63,813 bases of DNA from positions 1 to 63,813 of the forward strand of contig CAMYKK010000020.1 in NCBI GenBank assembly GCA_947258975.1. The letters run 5' to 3'. The notes beneath the pieces were generated by a model. That model was not told where the DNA came from, did no database searches, and worked only from the letters and a program-made list of their open reading frames with translations. A program made the translations under genes and the position numbers. The stretch comes from an uncultured Gammaproteobacteria bacterium. Lineage in GTDB: Bacteria > Pseudomonadota > Gammaproteobacteria > Arenicellales > JAANXG01. Below, piece after piece: positions 46,621-56,431 of the stretch; position 1 is the stretch's first letter, and each line of letters starts with the position of its first letter.

Positions 46621-48636
46621 ATGTCCGTGACACCCAAACAGAAGATCCCCAATCGCCGAGAACTGGCCAACGCAATCCGCGCCTTGAGTATGGATGCCGT
46701 GCAACAGGCCAATTCCGGGCACCCCGGTATGCCAATGGGCATGGCCGACATCGCTGAGGTACTGTGGAACGATTTTCTGAAGCACAATCCCCACAATCCG
46801 AAGTGGGCGGATCGCGATCGATTTATCCTTTCCAACGGCCACGGCTCAATGTTGCATTATTCCCTGCTTCATCTGGCCGGTTATGACCTGCCCATCGAAG
46901 AGATCAAGAACTTTCGCCAATTGCACTCCAAGACACCGGGGCATCCGGAGTATGGTTATGCGCCGGGCATCGAAACCACCACCGGTCCCCTTGGCCAGGG
47001 CATTACCAACGGTGTGGGCATGGCGCTAGCGGAAAAGGTGCTTGCCGCGCAGTTTAACCAGAAAGACCACACCATCATTGATCATCACACGTATGTATTT
47101 CTTGGTGACGGCTGCCTCATGGAAGGAATCTCCCATGAGGCGTGTTCCTTGGCCGGGACCCTGGCATTGGGGAAGCTGATCGCCTTGTACGATGACAATG
47201 GCATTTCCATTGACGGCGAAGTGGAGGGATGGTTTACCGACGATACGCCCCAGCGTTTCGCGGCTTACGGTTGGCAGGTCATTCCTGACGTCGATGGCCA
47301 CGATCCTGACGCAGTGCGTCAGGCACTTGAGCAAGCGAAGGCGGACACCGCAAGGCCCAGCTTGATCTGCTGCAAGACCGTTATCGGCTGGGGTTCGCCC
47401 AATAAACAAGGGAAGGAAGAGTGTCACGGCGCCGCCCTCGGGGAAGAAGAGGTGTTATTGGTGCGTGAAACCATCGGCTGGCCGTACGCGCCGTTCGTGA
47501 TCCCGGATGAGATCTACGCGGGGTGGGATGCGCGGGCACGCGGCGCCAACGCAGAGGCGGAGTGGAACAAACGATTCAGCGCATATAAGGCCGAACACCC
47601 GGACCTCGCGGCGGAATTCGAGCGCCGTATGAAGCGTGAGTTGCCCGCCCACTGGGAGCAACATGCGGCGGCTTATATCACCGCCACCGACGAGGCGGCA
47701 AAGAAGGACGCCACCCGTAAGCATTCGCAGGCAGCCTTGAACGCCTACGCCGCGGCACTGCCGGAAATGATTGGGGGATCCGCGGACCTCACCGGATCCA
47801 ACAACACGAACTGGTCCGGCTCCAAGGCGGTCACAGCAACGGACGCCGCCGGCAATTATATCTATTATGGTGTGCGCGAATTCGGGATGTCGGCAATCAT
47901 GAACGGCATCCGCCTGCATGGTGGTTTGATTCCCTACGGCGGCACGTTTCTAATTTTCTCGGAGTACGCCCGCAACGCCTTGCGTATGGCGGCGTTGATG
48001 AAATTGCCGACGATCTTCGTGTACACCCATGATTCCATTGGTCTGGGTGAGGACGGTCCCACGCATCAGGCGGTGGAGCAGACCGCCACCCTGCGTCTGA
48101 TACCCAACATGGCCGTATGGCGGCCGTGTGATGGCGTGGAAACCGCGGTGGCCTGGAAGGTGGCCATTGAACGGGTGAACGGCCCGACGTGTTTGTTGTT
48201 GACCCGCCAGGGTGTCCCGCATCAGCCACGAACGCCGGAACAGATGGACAACATCCTGCGCGGTGGTTACGTGCTGGTCGATTCCGACGGTGGGCCTGAC
48301 GCGATCTTGATCGCTACCGGCTCGGAGGTTGAACTCGCGGTGGAGGTGGCGAAACATTTCGATGGCAAGGTCCGCGTGGTGTCGATGCCGTGCACCGCGA
48401 CATTCGATGCGCAAGATGAGGCTTATCGGGAGTCGGTTTTACCCGGTGCAGTGACGCGGCGCATCGCCATTGAAGCGGGGGTGACCGGTGGTTGGTACAA
48501 GTATGTGGGCCTGAACGGCAAGGTTGTCGGTATCGATAGCTTCGGTGAATCGGCCCCGGCCAAAGACGTATTCGAGCATTTCGGTTTTACCGTGAATAAT
48601 GTCGTCAACAAGATGAAAGATCTGCTCGCCGGTTAG
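46621..48636 (+). CDS. tkt: Transketolase
   Basis: TPP enzyme that moves two-carbon units between sugar phosphates; central to ribulose-1,5-bisphosphate regeneration in the Calvin cycle. 671 aa: [20 protein letters not shown], the TPP/metal site [13 protein letters not shown] with [21 protein letters not shown], and [15 protein letters not shown]. Start at the ATG at 46621 after AGAGG; an ATG six codons upstream lies in the leader. First gene of the tkt-gap-pgk-pyk-fba cluster. Confidence 0.97.
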   Translation: MSVTPKQKIPNRRELANAIRALSMDAVQQANSGHPGMPMGMADIAEVLWNDFLKHNPHNPKWADRDRFILSNGHGSMLHYSLLHLAGYDLPIEEIKNFRQLHSKTPGHPEYGYAPGIETTTGPLGQGITNGVGMALAEKVLAAQFNQKDHTIIDHHTYVFLGDGCLMEGISHEACSLAGTLALGKLIALYDDNGISIDGEVEGWFTDDTPQRFAAYGWQVIPDVDGHDPDAVRQALEQAKADTARPSLICCKTVIGWGSPNKQGKEECHGAALGEEEVLLVRETIGWPYAPFVIPDEIYAGWDARARGANAEAEWNKRFSAYKAEHPDLAAEFERRMKRELPAHWEQHAAAYITATDEAAKKDATRKHSQAALNAYAAALPEMIGGSADLTGSNNTNWSGSKAVTATDAAGNYIYYGVREFGMSAIMNGIRLHGGLIPYGGTFLIFSEYARNALRMAALMKLPTIFVYTHDSIGLGEDGPTHQAVEQTATLRLIPNMAVWRPCDGVETAVAWKVAIERVNGPTCLLLTRQGVPHQPRTPEQMDNILRGGYVLVDSDGGPDAILIATGSEVELAVEVAKHFDGKVRVVSMPCTATFDAQDEAYRESVLPGAVTRRIAIEAGVTGGWYKYVGLNGKVVGIDSFGESAPAKDVFEHFGFTVNNVVNKMKDLLAG

Positions 48637-48740
48637 TATCAACGTCAGAAACGTACCGGGATAGTGTGCAGTACGACCCATCCCGTACTTTTTTAATTTT
48701 AGAGTTCCGCTAGTAGTCATTAAGCTTGAAGGAGAATCGC

Positions 48741-49751
48741 ATGGCAATAAGAGTAGCAATCAACGGGTTTGGGCGTATCGGGCGCAATATATTTCGCGCA
48801 ATGTTCGAGTCTGGCCGTAACGACGAATTTGATGTCGTCGCTGTCAACGACCTCGGTGATGCCCACACCAATGCCCACTTACTCACGTACGATACCGCCC
48901 ACGGACGCTTCGGTTACGATGTCACAGTCGAAGGCGATTCGTTCGCCGTGGGCGACGAACACGTCAAGGTGTTCGCCGAGCGTGATCCCGGAAAGCTACC
49001 GTGGCGTGAGCTGGGGATCGACGTCGTTCTCGAGTGTACCGGCCTGTTCAATACCAAGGAGAAGGCCAGTGCGCATCTCGCGGCCGGTGCCAAGAAAGTC
49101 GTGCTGTCGGCCCCCGGGGGGAGTGATATCGACGCGACCGTCGTCTACGGCGTCAATCACGACGTTCTCAAATCCACCGATACGGTGATATCCAATGCGT
49201 CGTGCACAACCAATTGCCTGGCGCCGATGGTGAAAGTCTTGCACGATAAGATTGGCGTCGAGGGCGGCGTGATGACGACGATTCACTCCTACACCAACGA
49301 CCAAGTCTTGACTGACGTGTACCACTCGGATCTACGCCGTGCCCGTTCCGCCACTCAGTCCATGATTCCGACCAAGACCGGAGCTGCCGCCGCCGTGGGC
49401 TTGGTGCTGCCGGATCTAAACGGCAAGCTGGACGGATTCGCGGTGCGTGTTCCGACCATCAACGTGTCGTTGGTGGATCTGACCTTTCAAGCGGCCCGCG
49501 CGACCTCGGTTGAGGAGATTCATCAGCTCATGAAGGAGGCGTCGCAGGGCAAGCTGGAAGGCATCCTAGCCTATAATGATAAACCGTTGGTTTCCGTGGA
49601 CTTCAATCATACCTCGGTGTCCTCGACCTACGATGCCTCGATGACTCGCGTTGTAAATGGATCCACGGTCAAGGTTTGCTCGTGGTACGACAACGAATGG
49701 GGATTTTCCAACCGCATGTTGGACACCACCCGCGCGTTTATGGCGGTGTAA
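48741..49751 (+). CDS. gap: Glyceraldehyde-3-phosphate dehydrogenase, type I
   Basis: 336 aa. Rossmann [15 protein letters not shown] at the start; catalytic Cys155 in [24 protein letters not shown] near the end. It interconverts glyceraldehyde 3-phosphate and 1,3-bisphosphoglycerate and can serve the Calvin cycle (CbbG role) as well as glycolysis. Whether it uses NAD or NADP cannot be decided here. Start ATG at 48741 with AAGGAG at good distance. Confidence 0.96.
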   Translation: MAIRVAINGFGRIGRNIFRAMFESGRNDEFDVVAVNDLGDAHTNAHLLTYDTAHGRFGYDVTVEGDSFAVGDEHVKVFAERDPGKLPWRELGIDVVLECTGLFNTKEKASAHLAAGAKKVVLSAPGGSDIDATVVYGVNHDVLKSTDTVISNASCTTNCLAPMVKVLHDKIGVEGGVMTTIHSYTNDQVLTDVYHSDLRRARSATQSMIPTKTGAAAAVGLVLPDLNGKLDGFAVRVPTINVSLVDLTFQAARATSVEEIHQLMKEASQGKLEGILAYNDKPLVSVDFNHTSVSSTYDASMTRVVNGSTVKVCSWYDNEWGFSNRMLDTTRAFMAV

Positions 49752-49845
49752 GTGGAAGACGAAGACGCGATCACTTTTCGTTAAAGCTCGTGGCCGCACG
49801 TAGATTGGGGCGTACCAAGCACCAAAACTCGAGTTCATATATGTT

Positions 49846-51024
49846 ATGACAATTATAAAGATGACCGATTTGGACCTGGCGGGTAAGCGGGTCCTCATTC
49901 GCGAAGATCTCAATGTGCCGGTAAAAGACGGCAAGGTCTCCAGCGACAAACGCATTCGCGCCTCGTTGCCGACTATCGAGAACGCGCGGCGGGCCGGCGC
50001 CAAGGTGATGTTGATGACGCATCTCGGCCGTCCCAAGGAAGGTGAATACGACCAAGAGTTCTCGTTGGCGCCGGTGGCCGAGCACCTCTCCGGCCTGTTG
50101 GGCGCGCCGGTGCGGCTGGTCAAGGATTGGTTGCGCGGCTTCGAGATTGCTGATGGGGAAGTAGCATTGTGCGAAAACGTCCGCTTCAATGAGGGCGAGA
50201 AGGCAAACGACGACGACTTGGCGCGGCAGATGGCGAGTCTGTGTGATGTGTACGTCATGGACGCGTTCGGCACTGCCCATCGTGCGCAGGCGTCGACCCA
50301 TGGCGTGGCCAGACATGCCCCGGTGGCCTGCGCCGGCCCACTTCTGGCGGCCGAGTTGGAGGCGTTGGGCCAGGCGCTGGATAATCCGAGCCGTCCGATG
50401 GCGGCGATTGTCGGCGGTTCCAAGGTCTCCACCAAACTCACGGTGCTCGATGCGTTGTCGAAAGTCGTTGACCAGTTGGTCCCCGGAGGTGGTATCGCCA
50501 ACACCTTCATTGCCGCTGCCGGGCATCGGGTAGGTAAATCATTGTGCGAGCATGACTTGATTCCCGAAGCAAGGCGCTTGATGGACGCCGCGAGCGCCAA
50601 GGGTGGCGAGATTCCGGTTCCCACCGATGTGGTCGTGGGTAAAGAGTTTTCCGAGTCGGCGCCGGCCACGGTCAAGCGGGTTGATGAAGTGGCCGACGAT
50701 GACATGATCTTTGATATCGGACCGCAAACCGCTGAGCGTTACGGCGAGTTAATGCAGTCCGCCGGAACGATCGTGTGGAATGGGCCGGTGGGCGTATTCG
50801 AGTTTGACCAATTCGGCGCGGGCACCAAGATTCTTGGCGAGGCCATTGCCGACAGTAGTGCGTTCTCGATCGCCGGTGGCGGCGACACCTTGGCCGCGGT
50901 GGATAAATACGGGCTCACCGAGAGGATCTCATATATTTCCACCGGCGGTGGTGCGTTTCTCGAATTTCTCGAAGGCAAAAAACTTCCCGCGGTGGCGATG
51001 CTGGAACAGCGAGCGCAAAGTTAA
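49846..51024 (+). CDS. pgk: Phosphoglycerate kinase
   Basis: 392 aa. [40 protein letters not shown], and the C-terminal nucleotide-site [17 protein letters not shown] followed by [14 protein letters not shown]. Uses ATP to activate 3-phosphoglycerate in the Calvin cycle direction. Start ATG at 49846. Confidence 0.97.
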   Translation: MTIIKMTDLDLAGKRVLIREDLNVPVKDGKVSSDKRIRASLPTIENARRAGAKVMLMTHLGRPKEGEYDQEFSLAPVAEHLSGLLGAPVRLVKDWLRGFEIADGEVALCENVRFNEGEKANDDDLARQMASLCDVYVMDAFGTAHRAQASTHGVARHAPVACAGPLLAAELEALGQALDNPSRPMAAIVGGSKVSTKLTVLDALSKVVDQLVPGGGIANTFIAAAGHRVGKSLCEHDLIPEARRLMDAASAKGGEIPVPTDVVVGKEFSESAPATVKRVDEVADDDMIFDIGPQTAERYGELMQSAGTIVWNGPVGVFEFDQFGAGTKILGEAIADSSAFSIAGGGDTLAAVDKYGLTERISYISTGGGAFLEFLEGKKLPAVAMLEQRAQS

Positions 51025-51060
51025 CGGCGCGGTTCCAAAGCGCAAGCCACGGCGGACAAC

Positions 51061-51091
51061 GATGGAAATACACAACGCGTGCGTTTCCATC
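51061..51091 (+). other. Stem-loop between pgk and pyk
   Basis: GATGGAAA-N15-TTTCCATC, a perfect 8-bp stem 37 nt after the pgk stop. A T-run follows only about 20 nt further on, so it is not a classic terminator; it may protect the pgk end of the message. Confidence 0.4.
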
Positions 51092-51183
51092 TGTGGAGCT
51101 GGGAGTTCTGTTTGAATTTTTTGCAGGTAGACTCGGGCGGATTGCGAGTTGCAAGGTATGGCAAAGAAAGGAGGCCACGCAAA

Positions 51184-51219
51184 ATGAATTGTCAGTCGCG
51201 TATCGACGTGTGGATCTAA
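51184..51219 (+). CDS. 11-codon leader ORF immediately upstream of pyk
   Basis: ATG at 51184 is preceded, with 9-nt spacing, by AAAGGAGG (51167-51174), the strongest ribosome binding site in the neighbourhood. The ORF reads MNCQSRIDVWI and stops at TAA 51217-51219, four bases before the pyk ATG. It is out of frame with pyk. pyk has almost no site of its own (GGGA directly against the ATG), so pyk translation probably depends on ribosomes finishing this ORF. Confidence 0.5.
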   Translation: MNCQSRIDVWI

Positions 51220-51223
51220 GGGA

Positions 51224-52639
51224 ATGCTCCGCCGAACCAAGATAGTGGCCACCCTGGGGCCGGCTACTGATCGTCCCGGAGAACTCGAAAGGGTTATCAA
51301 AGACGGCATGGACGTCGCGCGGGTAAATTTTTCGCACGGCGAAGCCGCAGAGCACCTGCGGCGCGTGCAAACGGTGAGAGAGATCGCCGAGGCCAATGGA
51401 CGGCATGTGGGGGTCATGGTCGATCTCCAGGGACCCAAGATTCGTATCGCAGGATTCAAGCAGGGCGGCATCACGTTGGGCGATGGAGCGCGTTTCACGC
51501 TCGATGCCAACCTCGACTCCAACGAGGGCACCCAAGACCGTGTTGGCGTGACTCATAAGAAGCTGGCTGATGATTTGGCCGATGACGACATCCTACTGCT
51601 GGACGACGGCAACATCGTGATACAGGTCGAAAACGTGACGGGCGACCAAATTCATTGCCGGGTGCTGAACGGTGGGACATTGACGGGTTTCAAGGGCCTG
51701 AACCGGTTGGGAGGCGGATTGTCTGCGGACGCGCTCACCGAAAAGGATCTTGCCGATATTCGCACTGCGGCACACGCGCAAGCGGATTATCTGGCGGTAT
51801 CCTTTGTGCGTTCCGGGGAGGATGTTGTTCAAGCGCGCGAGTTGTTTCAGGCGGCGGGCGGTGATGGCGGTATCATTTCAAAGATCGAGCGCGCCGAAGC
51901 GATCGAGCATGTCGATGACATTATTGAGGCGTCGGACGGGATAATGATCGCCCGCGGCGATTTGGGTGTGGAAATTGGTGACGCGGAATTACCCGGTATC
52001 CAGAAGCGGTTTATCCGCCAGGCGCGGGAATCGAACCGGGTCGTGATCACTGCTACCCAGATGATGCAGTCCATGGTTGACAGTCCGCAGCCCACCCGCG
52101 CCGAAGTCTTGGATGTCGCCAATGCAGTGATGGACGGAACCGACGCCGTGATGCTGTCGGCGGAGACGGCGATTGGCAAGCACCCGGCGATAGTGATCAA
52201 GGCCATGGTTCGGATCTGCCGCGGCGCCGAACGACAGGGTGTCGCGTTCCATCATCGTGTGGACGCACGTTTCGAAACCGCGGAGGAGTCGATTGCGATG
52301 GCGGCGATGTATACCGCGAATCATGCGCGGGTTGCCGCAATCGTGGCGATGACGGAATCTGGGGCGACGGCCAAATGGATGTCGCGAAACAGCTCTGGAA
52401 TCCCAATCTTTGCGATGTCGCCCAATGTTGCCACCGTGCGCCGTGTGTCGTTGTATCGGGGCGTTTATCCGATATTCGTCGACGCTGAGGCCATGGGTAC
52501 CGATATAGCCGAACAACAGGCGATTCGCGAGTTGCGGCAACTCGGCGTCGTTAACAAAGACGACTCGATCGTCGTTACCAAAGGCGACTTGACCGGCGTC
52601 ACTGGTGGCACCAATTCCCTGAAGATACTCAAGGTCTGA
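51224..52639 (+). CDS. pyk: Pyruvate kinase
   Basis: 471 aa. RTKIVATLGPATDRP, VARVNFSHGEA, MVDLQGPKIRI, the active-site IISKIERAEAIEHVDDII, GIMIARGDLGVEI, VITATQMMQSM and DGTDAVMLSAETAIG are all present. Converts phosphoenolpyruvate to pyruvate. It sits inside a Calvin-cycle cluster, between pgk and fba, where it can draw fixed carbon into central metabolism. The start MLRRTKI matches homologues. Confidence 0.96.
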   Translation: MLRRTKIVATLGPATDRPGELERVIKDGMDVARVNFSHGEAAEHLRRVQTVREIAEANGRHVGVMVDLQGPKIRIAGFKQGGITLGDGARFTLDANLDSNEGTQDRVGVTHKKLADDLADDDILLLDDGNIVIQVENVTGDQIHCRVLNGGTLTGFKGLNRLGGGLSADALTEKDLADIRTAAHAQADYLAVSFVRSGEDVVQARELFQAAGGDGGIISKIERAEAIEHVDDIIEASDGIMIARGDLGVEIGDAELPGIQKRFIRQARESNRVVITATQMMQSMVDSPQPTRAEVLDVANAVMDGTDAVMLSAETAIGKHPAIVIKAMVRICRGAERQGVAFHHRVDARFETAEESIAMAAMYTANHARVAAIVAMTESGATAKWMSRNSSGIPIFAMSPNVATVRRVSLYRGVYPIFVDAEAMGTDIAEQQAIRELRQLGVVNKDDSIVVTKGDLTGVTGGTNSLKILKV

Positions 52640-52696
52640 ATGAAGTCGGTTTATTGCTTGTGAAAACTAATCTTTAAGTAATCTAAGGAGCACAAC

Positions 52697-53761
52697 ATGG
52701 CGCTTATTTCTTTACGACAACTGCTGGATCATGCCGCCGAACAAAGGTACGGCGTGCCCGCATTCAATGTGAACAATCTGGAGCAGATGCGGGCCATTAT
52801 GGAGGCGGCGGATGAAACAGACAGCCCGGTCATAGTCCAGGCTTCGGCGGGTGCGCGCACTTACGCGGGCGCACCGTTTCTCCGCCACCTGATTTTGTCT
52901 GCGATCGAAGAATGGCCGCACATCCCGGTGGTTATGCATCAGGATCACGGTGCATCTCCGGCGGTGTGTCAACGGTCCATCCAGCTTGGTTTTTCATCGG
53001 TAATGATGGATGGTTCCCTGGGCGAGGACATGAAGACGCCGCAGGATTATGACTACAATGCGAGCGTAACCCGGCGAGTCGTTGAGTTGGCGCACGCATG
53101 CGGTGTGTCCGTGGAAGGCGAACTCGGTTGTCTGGGTTCCTTGGAGACGGGTATGGCCGGAGACGAAGACGGTTCCGGCGCCGAAGGTAAACTCGACCAT
53201 TCACAACTCTTGACCGATCCTGAAGAGGCCGCCAAGTTCGTCAAGGACACTCACGTCGACGCGTTGGCGATCGCCATCGGCACCAGCCACGGGGCGTACA
53301 AGTTCACGCGTCCGCCGACTGGCGACATCCTTGCCATCGAACGCATCAAGGAGATCCACGCGCGCATCCCGGATACTCACCTGGTGATGCACGGCTCCAG
53401 CTCGGTGCCCCAGGATTGGCTGAAGATCATCAACGAGCACGGCGGCGATATGGGCGAAACCTACGGTGTGCCGGTGGAGGAGATCCAAGAGGGCATCAAG
53501 CACGGGGTACGCAAGGTCAATATCGACACCGATTTGCGCATGGCCTCAACCGGCGCCATCCGCAAGCACCTGCATGAGAATCCCAAGAACTTCGATCCAC
53601 GCAAGTATTTCAACGCGGCGACTGCCGCGATGCGCGATATCTGCAAGGCCCGCTATGAGGCCTTCAATACCGCAGGCAACGCATCGAAGATCCAGCCGGT
53701 GAACCTGGAAGTGATGACCGGCCGTTACGAAAGCGGTGACCTCGATCCGCGCGTCAATTGA
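52697..53761 (+). CDS. fba: Fructose-bisphosphate aldolase, class II (CbbA type)
   Basis: 354 aa zinc aldolase. [26 protein letters not shown], metal/catalytic VMHQDHGAS, a second metal site in VEGELGCLG, and the C-terminal HGSSSVP and [11 protein letters not shown] motifs. The 354-residue length and insertion pattern fit the long (type IIB, Calvin-cycle) form. AAGGAG lies upstream of the ATG. The cluster ends here at a strong terminator. Confidence 0.96.
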   Translation: MALISLRQLLDHAAEQRYGVPAFNVNNLEQMRAIMEAADETDSPVIVQASAGARTYAGAPFLRHLILSAIEEWPHIPVVMHQDHGASPAVCQRSIQLGFSSVMMDGSLGEDMKTPQDYDYNASVTRRVVELAHACGVSVEGELGCLGSLETGMAGDEDGSGAEGKLDHSQLLTDPEEAAKFVKDTHVDALAIAIGTSHGAYKFTRPPTGDILAIERIKEIHARIPDTHLVMHGSSSVPQDWLKIINEHGGDMGETYGVPVEEIQEGIKHGVRKVNIDTDLRMASTGAIRKHLHENPKNFDPRKYFNAATAAMRDICKARYEAFNTAGNASKIQPVNLEVMTGRYESGDLDPRVN

Positions 53762-53783
53762 CCCTGCATTTTTTGATGAATAA

Positions 53784-53811
53784 AAAAAGGCGGCCTTAGG
53801 CCGCCTTTTTT
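53784..53811. terminator. Rho-independent terminator after class II fba
   Basis: A-run, AGGCGGCC-TTA-GGCCGCCT, T-run. Works in both directions. Confidence 0.92.
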
Positions 53812-54097
53812 AGTGGTGCGCTCGGCAGGGCGCATACACTCGGAGATGTTGGAAGATCCAAGAGTCGCTGCACTCAGAATTACGACGACTCAGGAGTCGT
53901 TGTCGGCCACCCGGTGGCAAGCGGTATTCGGGGCTATTCCCAAGCCGCATACATCGGCAAGTTTGCCGTTAAGGGTTGCGTACAGGAATTGAGTGATCTG
54001 GCCACCGACGCCGACGACTTCGGAAATCAGACACGTGAGTGTGGTTCAGAATATGCGTTGCCGCTAGACGTGAAAGTATCTCGGTAGGGTGCAACGA
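53812..54097. other. Intergenic stretch with an open frame, possible gene relic
   Basis: On the plus strand one frame stays open from about 53800 to a TAG at 54085-54087, without an ATG. From a GTG at 53914 it would give 57 residues, including RGYSQAAYIGKFAVKGC and ATDADDFGNQTRECGSEY. No ribosome binding site is seen. It may be the 3' end of a decayed gene whose start was lost near the terminator. I recognise no family. Confidence 0.25.
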
Positions 54098-54655
54098 TCA
54101 TTCATTGGTTGTTTTCTTTTTGGTCTTGGCGACCTCGTCGAAGCCGGCGGTAAATCCCTGGAGTGACAGTGGCACGGCGATGGTTTTTCCATTTGTATCC
54201 TTGAATCCGACCCGCGCCTCGCGGCCTTTTTTGAAAAGTTTGATTGTCTTACCGTCGAGTTTGAGAGGTGCCCAGCATCCCCTTTGGTCACAGCGTTGTA
54301 TGACCAGTCTAATCTGGTCGGTTTTATCGACCTCTACTACGGCGCCGGCAGGCAGGAATATCCCCAGCGGCAGTCTGAACACTGCCGCCGCGTCATCCGC
54401 ATCGGGCAGATAGGCAATCGTAACGCTCATCACCGTTTGACCGCTGTCCAAAGCAACCCGTTGCGAAAGAATGCAAGTTGTTGTTGCGGTATCATCGCGC
54501 TGCTCACAGCGAACGGCCCAGTCCTTGAACTTCCGGACTTCAGCTTCGGGTTGACCGCCGGGCTCGGTCTCTTTCGTTTCCTGCGAGCGTGCAGGCAGCG
54601 AAAAAACAACCAGGCTCGAGACGAAAAGAATGAATATCGTGTTCGTTATGCGCAT
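54098..54655 (-). CDS. IalB-like secreted protein (invasion-associated locus B family)
   Basis: 185 aa with a signal peptide (MRITNTIFILFVSSLVVFS then LPARSQ). The mature domain has FKDWAVRCEQ, two cysteine pairs (C-E-Q and TTTCIL; RCDQRGCWAPL) and FTAGFDEV, the pattern of the IalB family. These are periplasmic or secreted proteins of mostly unknown role in environmental bacteria; the name comes from Bartonella and does not imply virulence here. Start chosen at the ATG at 54655, where the signal peptide begins. It is divergent from the CPCC gene. Confidence 0.8.
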   Translation of the reverse strand: MRITNTIFILFVSSLVVFSLPARSQETKETEPGGQPEAEVRKFKDWAVRCEQRDDTATTTCILSQRVALDSGQTVMSVTIAYLPDADDAAAVFRLPLGIFLPAGAVVEVDKTDQIRLVIQRCDQRGCWAPLKLDGKTIKLFKKGREARVGFKDTNGKTIAVPLSLQGFTAGFDEVAKTKKKTTNE

Positions 54656-54799
54656 CGTTCGAGTGCCAATAAAACTGGTTCTAAAGTGGAATACCGGCAA
54701 GAATGGGAGTCAGGATTATACGCATGTTTGGACGCGCACGTGGCGGAGTACTCTTGAGCGACTCCTGTGAATTCGCTGTGAATTTGCTAAGGTGAATCA

Positions 54800-55189
54800 A
54801 TGACAAGCAAATATCCCTGCCCGTGCTGTGGTTACCGCGTATTTGATCGCGAACCCGGCAGCCACGCGATTTGCCCGATCTGCCTCTGGGAGGATAACCT
54901 TGTGCAACTGCGATTCCCCACCATGCCGGGGGCGGCGAATGTAGTGTCTTTGGAAACGGCGCAAATCAACTTTGCCACGTTCGGCGCGGCCGAGCGGCGC
55001 CATCGCGATAAGGTGCGTCAGCCGTTGGCCAGCGAAGAGCAGGAACGGGAGTGGCGGCGGCTTGACCCGGGCCGCGACAATCCCGAGTCGCCGCGCTCAG
55101 GCGTCGCCTACGGTGACTCCTATCCAGAGCAGGACTATACCGTGCTGTATTATTGGCGTCCGACGTACTGGCGGCGCTTAGTAAGCTGA
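54800..55189 (+). CDS. CPCC-type cysteine-rich zinc-ribbon protein
   Basis: 129 aa. The N-terminus reads KYPCPCCGYRVF and then CPICLWEDN: two CxxC-type knuckles forming a zinc ribbon, the CPCC family hallmark. The rest is hydrophilic and ends with YTVLYYWRPTYWRRL. Function unknown; single-gene unit between the two aldolase genes. A 7-bp hairpin (GGATCAG / CTGATCC, 55194-55217) follows it without a T-run. Confidence 0.8.
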   Translation: MTSKYPCPCCGYRVFDREPGSHAICPICLWEDNLVQLRFPTMPGAANVVSLETAQINFATFGAAERRHRDKVRQPLASEEQEREWRRLDPGRDNPESPRSGVAYGDSYPEQDYTVLYYWRPTYWRRLVS

Positions 55190-55255
55190 ATTCGGATCAG
55201 CAGGAGATTTCTGATCCAAGTTGATTGCGTTGTGTTGCGGAAAAAACCAAAATCT

Positions 55256-55275
55256 AAAGTTGGACCCCCAACTTT
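55256..55275 (+). promoter_or_regulatory. Hairpin in the leader of class I fba
   Basis: AAAGTTGG-ACCC-CCAACTTT, a perfect 8-bp tetraloop hairpin ending 26 nt before the ATG of class I fba. It may affect translation or termination; only four T follow it. Confidence 0.4.
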
Positions 55276-55301
55276 TATGAATTCTTAGTGAGGAGACATC
55301 G

Positions 55302-56324
55302 ATGAATACCCAGCAGCTGAAAGACATTGCGGCCGCGATGGTGGCGCCGGGACGAGGCATATTGGCGATGGACGAGAGCCACCCTACCTGCAACAAGCGG
55401 TTCGAGCAGCTAGGTATACCCACAACGGAAGAAAAACGCAGGGAATACCGGCATACGCTGCTCAAGGAGGATGAGATGGGCCAGTATATAGGTGGGGCGA
55501 TTCTATTTGATGAGACGCTACGGCAAAAAAACCTCGATGAGAAACCCTTTGCGGAACGCTTGAACGAGATCGGCATTGTGCCCGGAATCAAAGTCGACAA
55601 GGGCGCCAAAGAGCTGGCCTTGCACCCGGGAGAAAAAGTGGCCGAGGGGCTCGATGGGTTGCGTGATCGGCTTAATGAATACTATGAGTTGGGTGCACGT
55701 TTCGCGAAATGGCGCGCGGTTATTACCATCGGTGACGAAATTCCCAGCCGCGCTTGTCTGGTGGCAAATGCCCATGCCTTGGCGCGCTATGCGGCGCTAT
55801 GTCAGGAGGCCGACCTGGTTCCAATCGTGGAACCGGAAGTGTTGATGGATGGTAGCCACACCATAGAGCGTTCCTACGAGGTGACCTATGCCGCGCAACA
55901 ATTGGTATTCGAGCACCTTGAAGAGCAGGGCGTTGTGTTTGAAGGCATGGTGCTGAAACCGAACATGGTGGTGTCCGGTTATGAGTGTCCGCAACGCGCG
56001 GACGTCCAACAGGTCGCGGAACAAACGATACACTGCCTGAAGAGCACAGTGCCACCACAGGTGCCGGGCATCGCGTTTCTTTCCGGTGGGCAGACCGATG
56101 AGGAGGCGACCGAGCACCTGAACGCCATGAACAATCTCGGTGAGAAACTACCATGGCGGTTGACGTTCTCCTATGGTCGGGCGCTGCAACAAGCTGCGAT
56201 GCAGGCGTGGAAGGGCGACGCGAACAACATCGATCGAGCGGCCAAGGTCATCCTGCATAGAGCCCGGATGAATGGTGCCGCCACCAACGGTGAGTACAGC
56301 CCGGAGATGGAGAACGCGGCATAA
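55302..56324 (+). CDS. Fructose-bisphosphate aldolase, class I
   Basis: 340-aa Schiff-base aldolase, unrelated to the class II enzyme encoded 1.5 kb upstream. GRGILAMDESHPTCNKRF at the start, KVDKGAKELA, the active-site KPNMVVSG with the Schiff-base Lys, and the GGQTDEEATEHLNAMN loop are conserved. It can cleave fructose bisphosphate and, in autotrophs, also form sedoheptulose bisphosphate. Start ATG at 55302 after GAGGAG. Confidence 0.94.
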   Translation: MNTQQLKDIAAAMVAPGRGILAMDESHPTCNKRFEQLGIPTTEEKRREYRHTLLKEDEMGQYIGGAILFDETLRQKNLDEKPFAERLNEIGIVPGIKVDKGAKELALHPGEKVAEGLDGLRDRLNEYYELGARFAKWRAVITIGDEIPSRACLVANAHALARYAALCQEADLVPIVEPEVLMDGSHTIERSYEVTYAAQQLVFEHLEEQGVVFEGMVLKPNMVVSGYECPQRADVQQVAEQTIHCLKSTVPPQVPGIAFLSGGQTDEEATEHLNAMNNLGEKLPWRLTFSYGRALQQAAMQAWKGDANNIDRAAKVILHRARMNGAATNGEYSPEMENAA

Positions 56325-56350
56325 ACGATTTGATGGCTGCTTCGTAAGTG

Positions 56351-56411
56351 TCGCTCCCACCGATTGCGCATTTCTTAGGATGTGGGTTGAAACAACAGAA
56401 TGTCGCTCCCA
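56351..56411. repeat. Two REP-like TCGCTCCCAC motifs
   Basis: TCGCTCCCAC occurs at 56351-56360 and again at 56403-56412, between class I fba and cbbR. Related to the palindromes at 17660 and 22907. The flanking palindromes are degenerate here. Confidence 0.4.
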
Positions 56412-56431
56412 CGCGGGGGCATTGGGGTACA

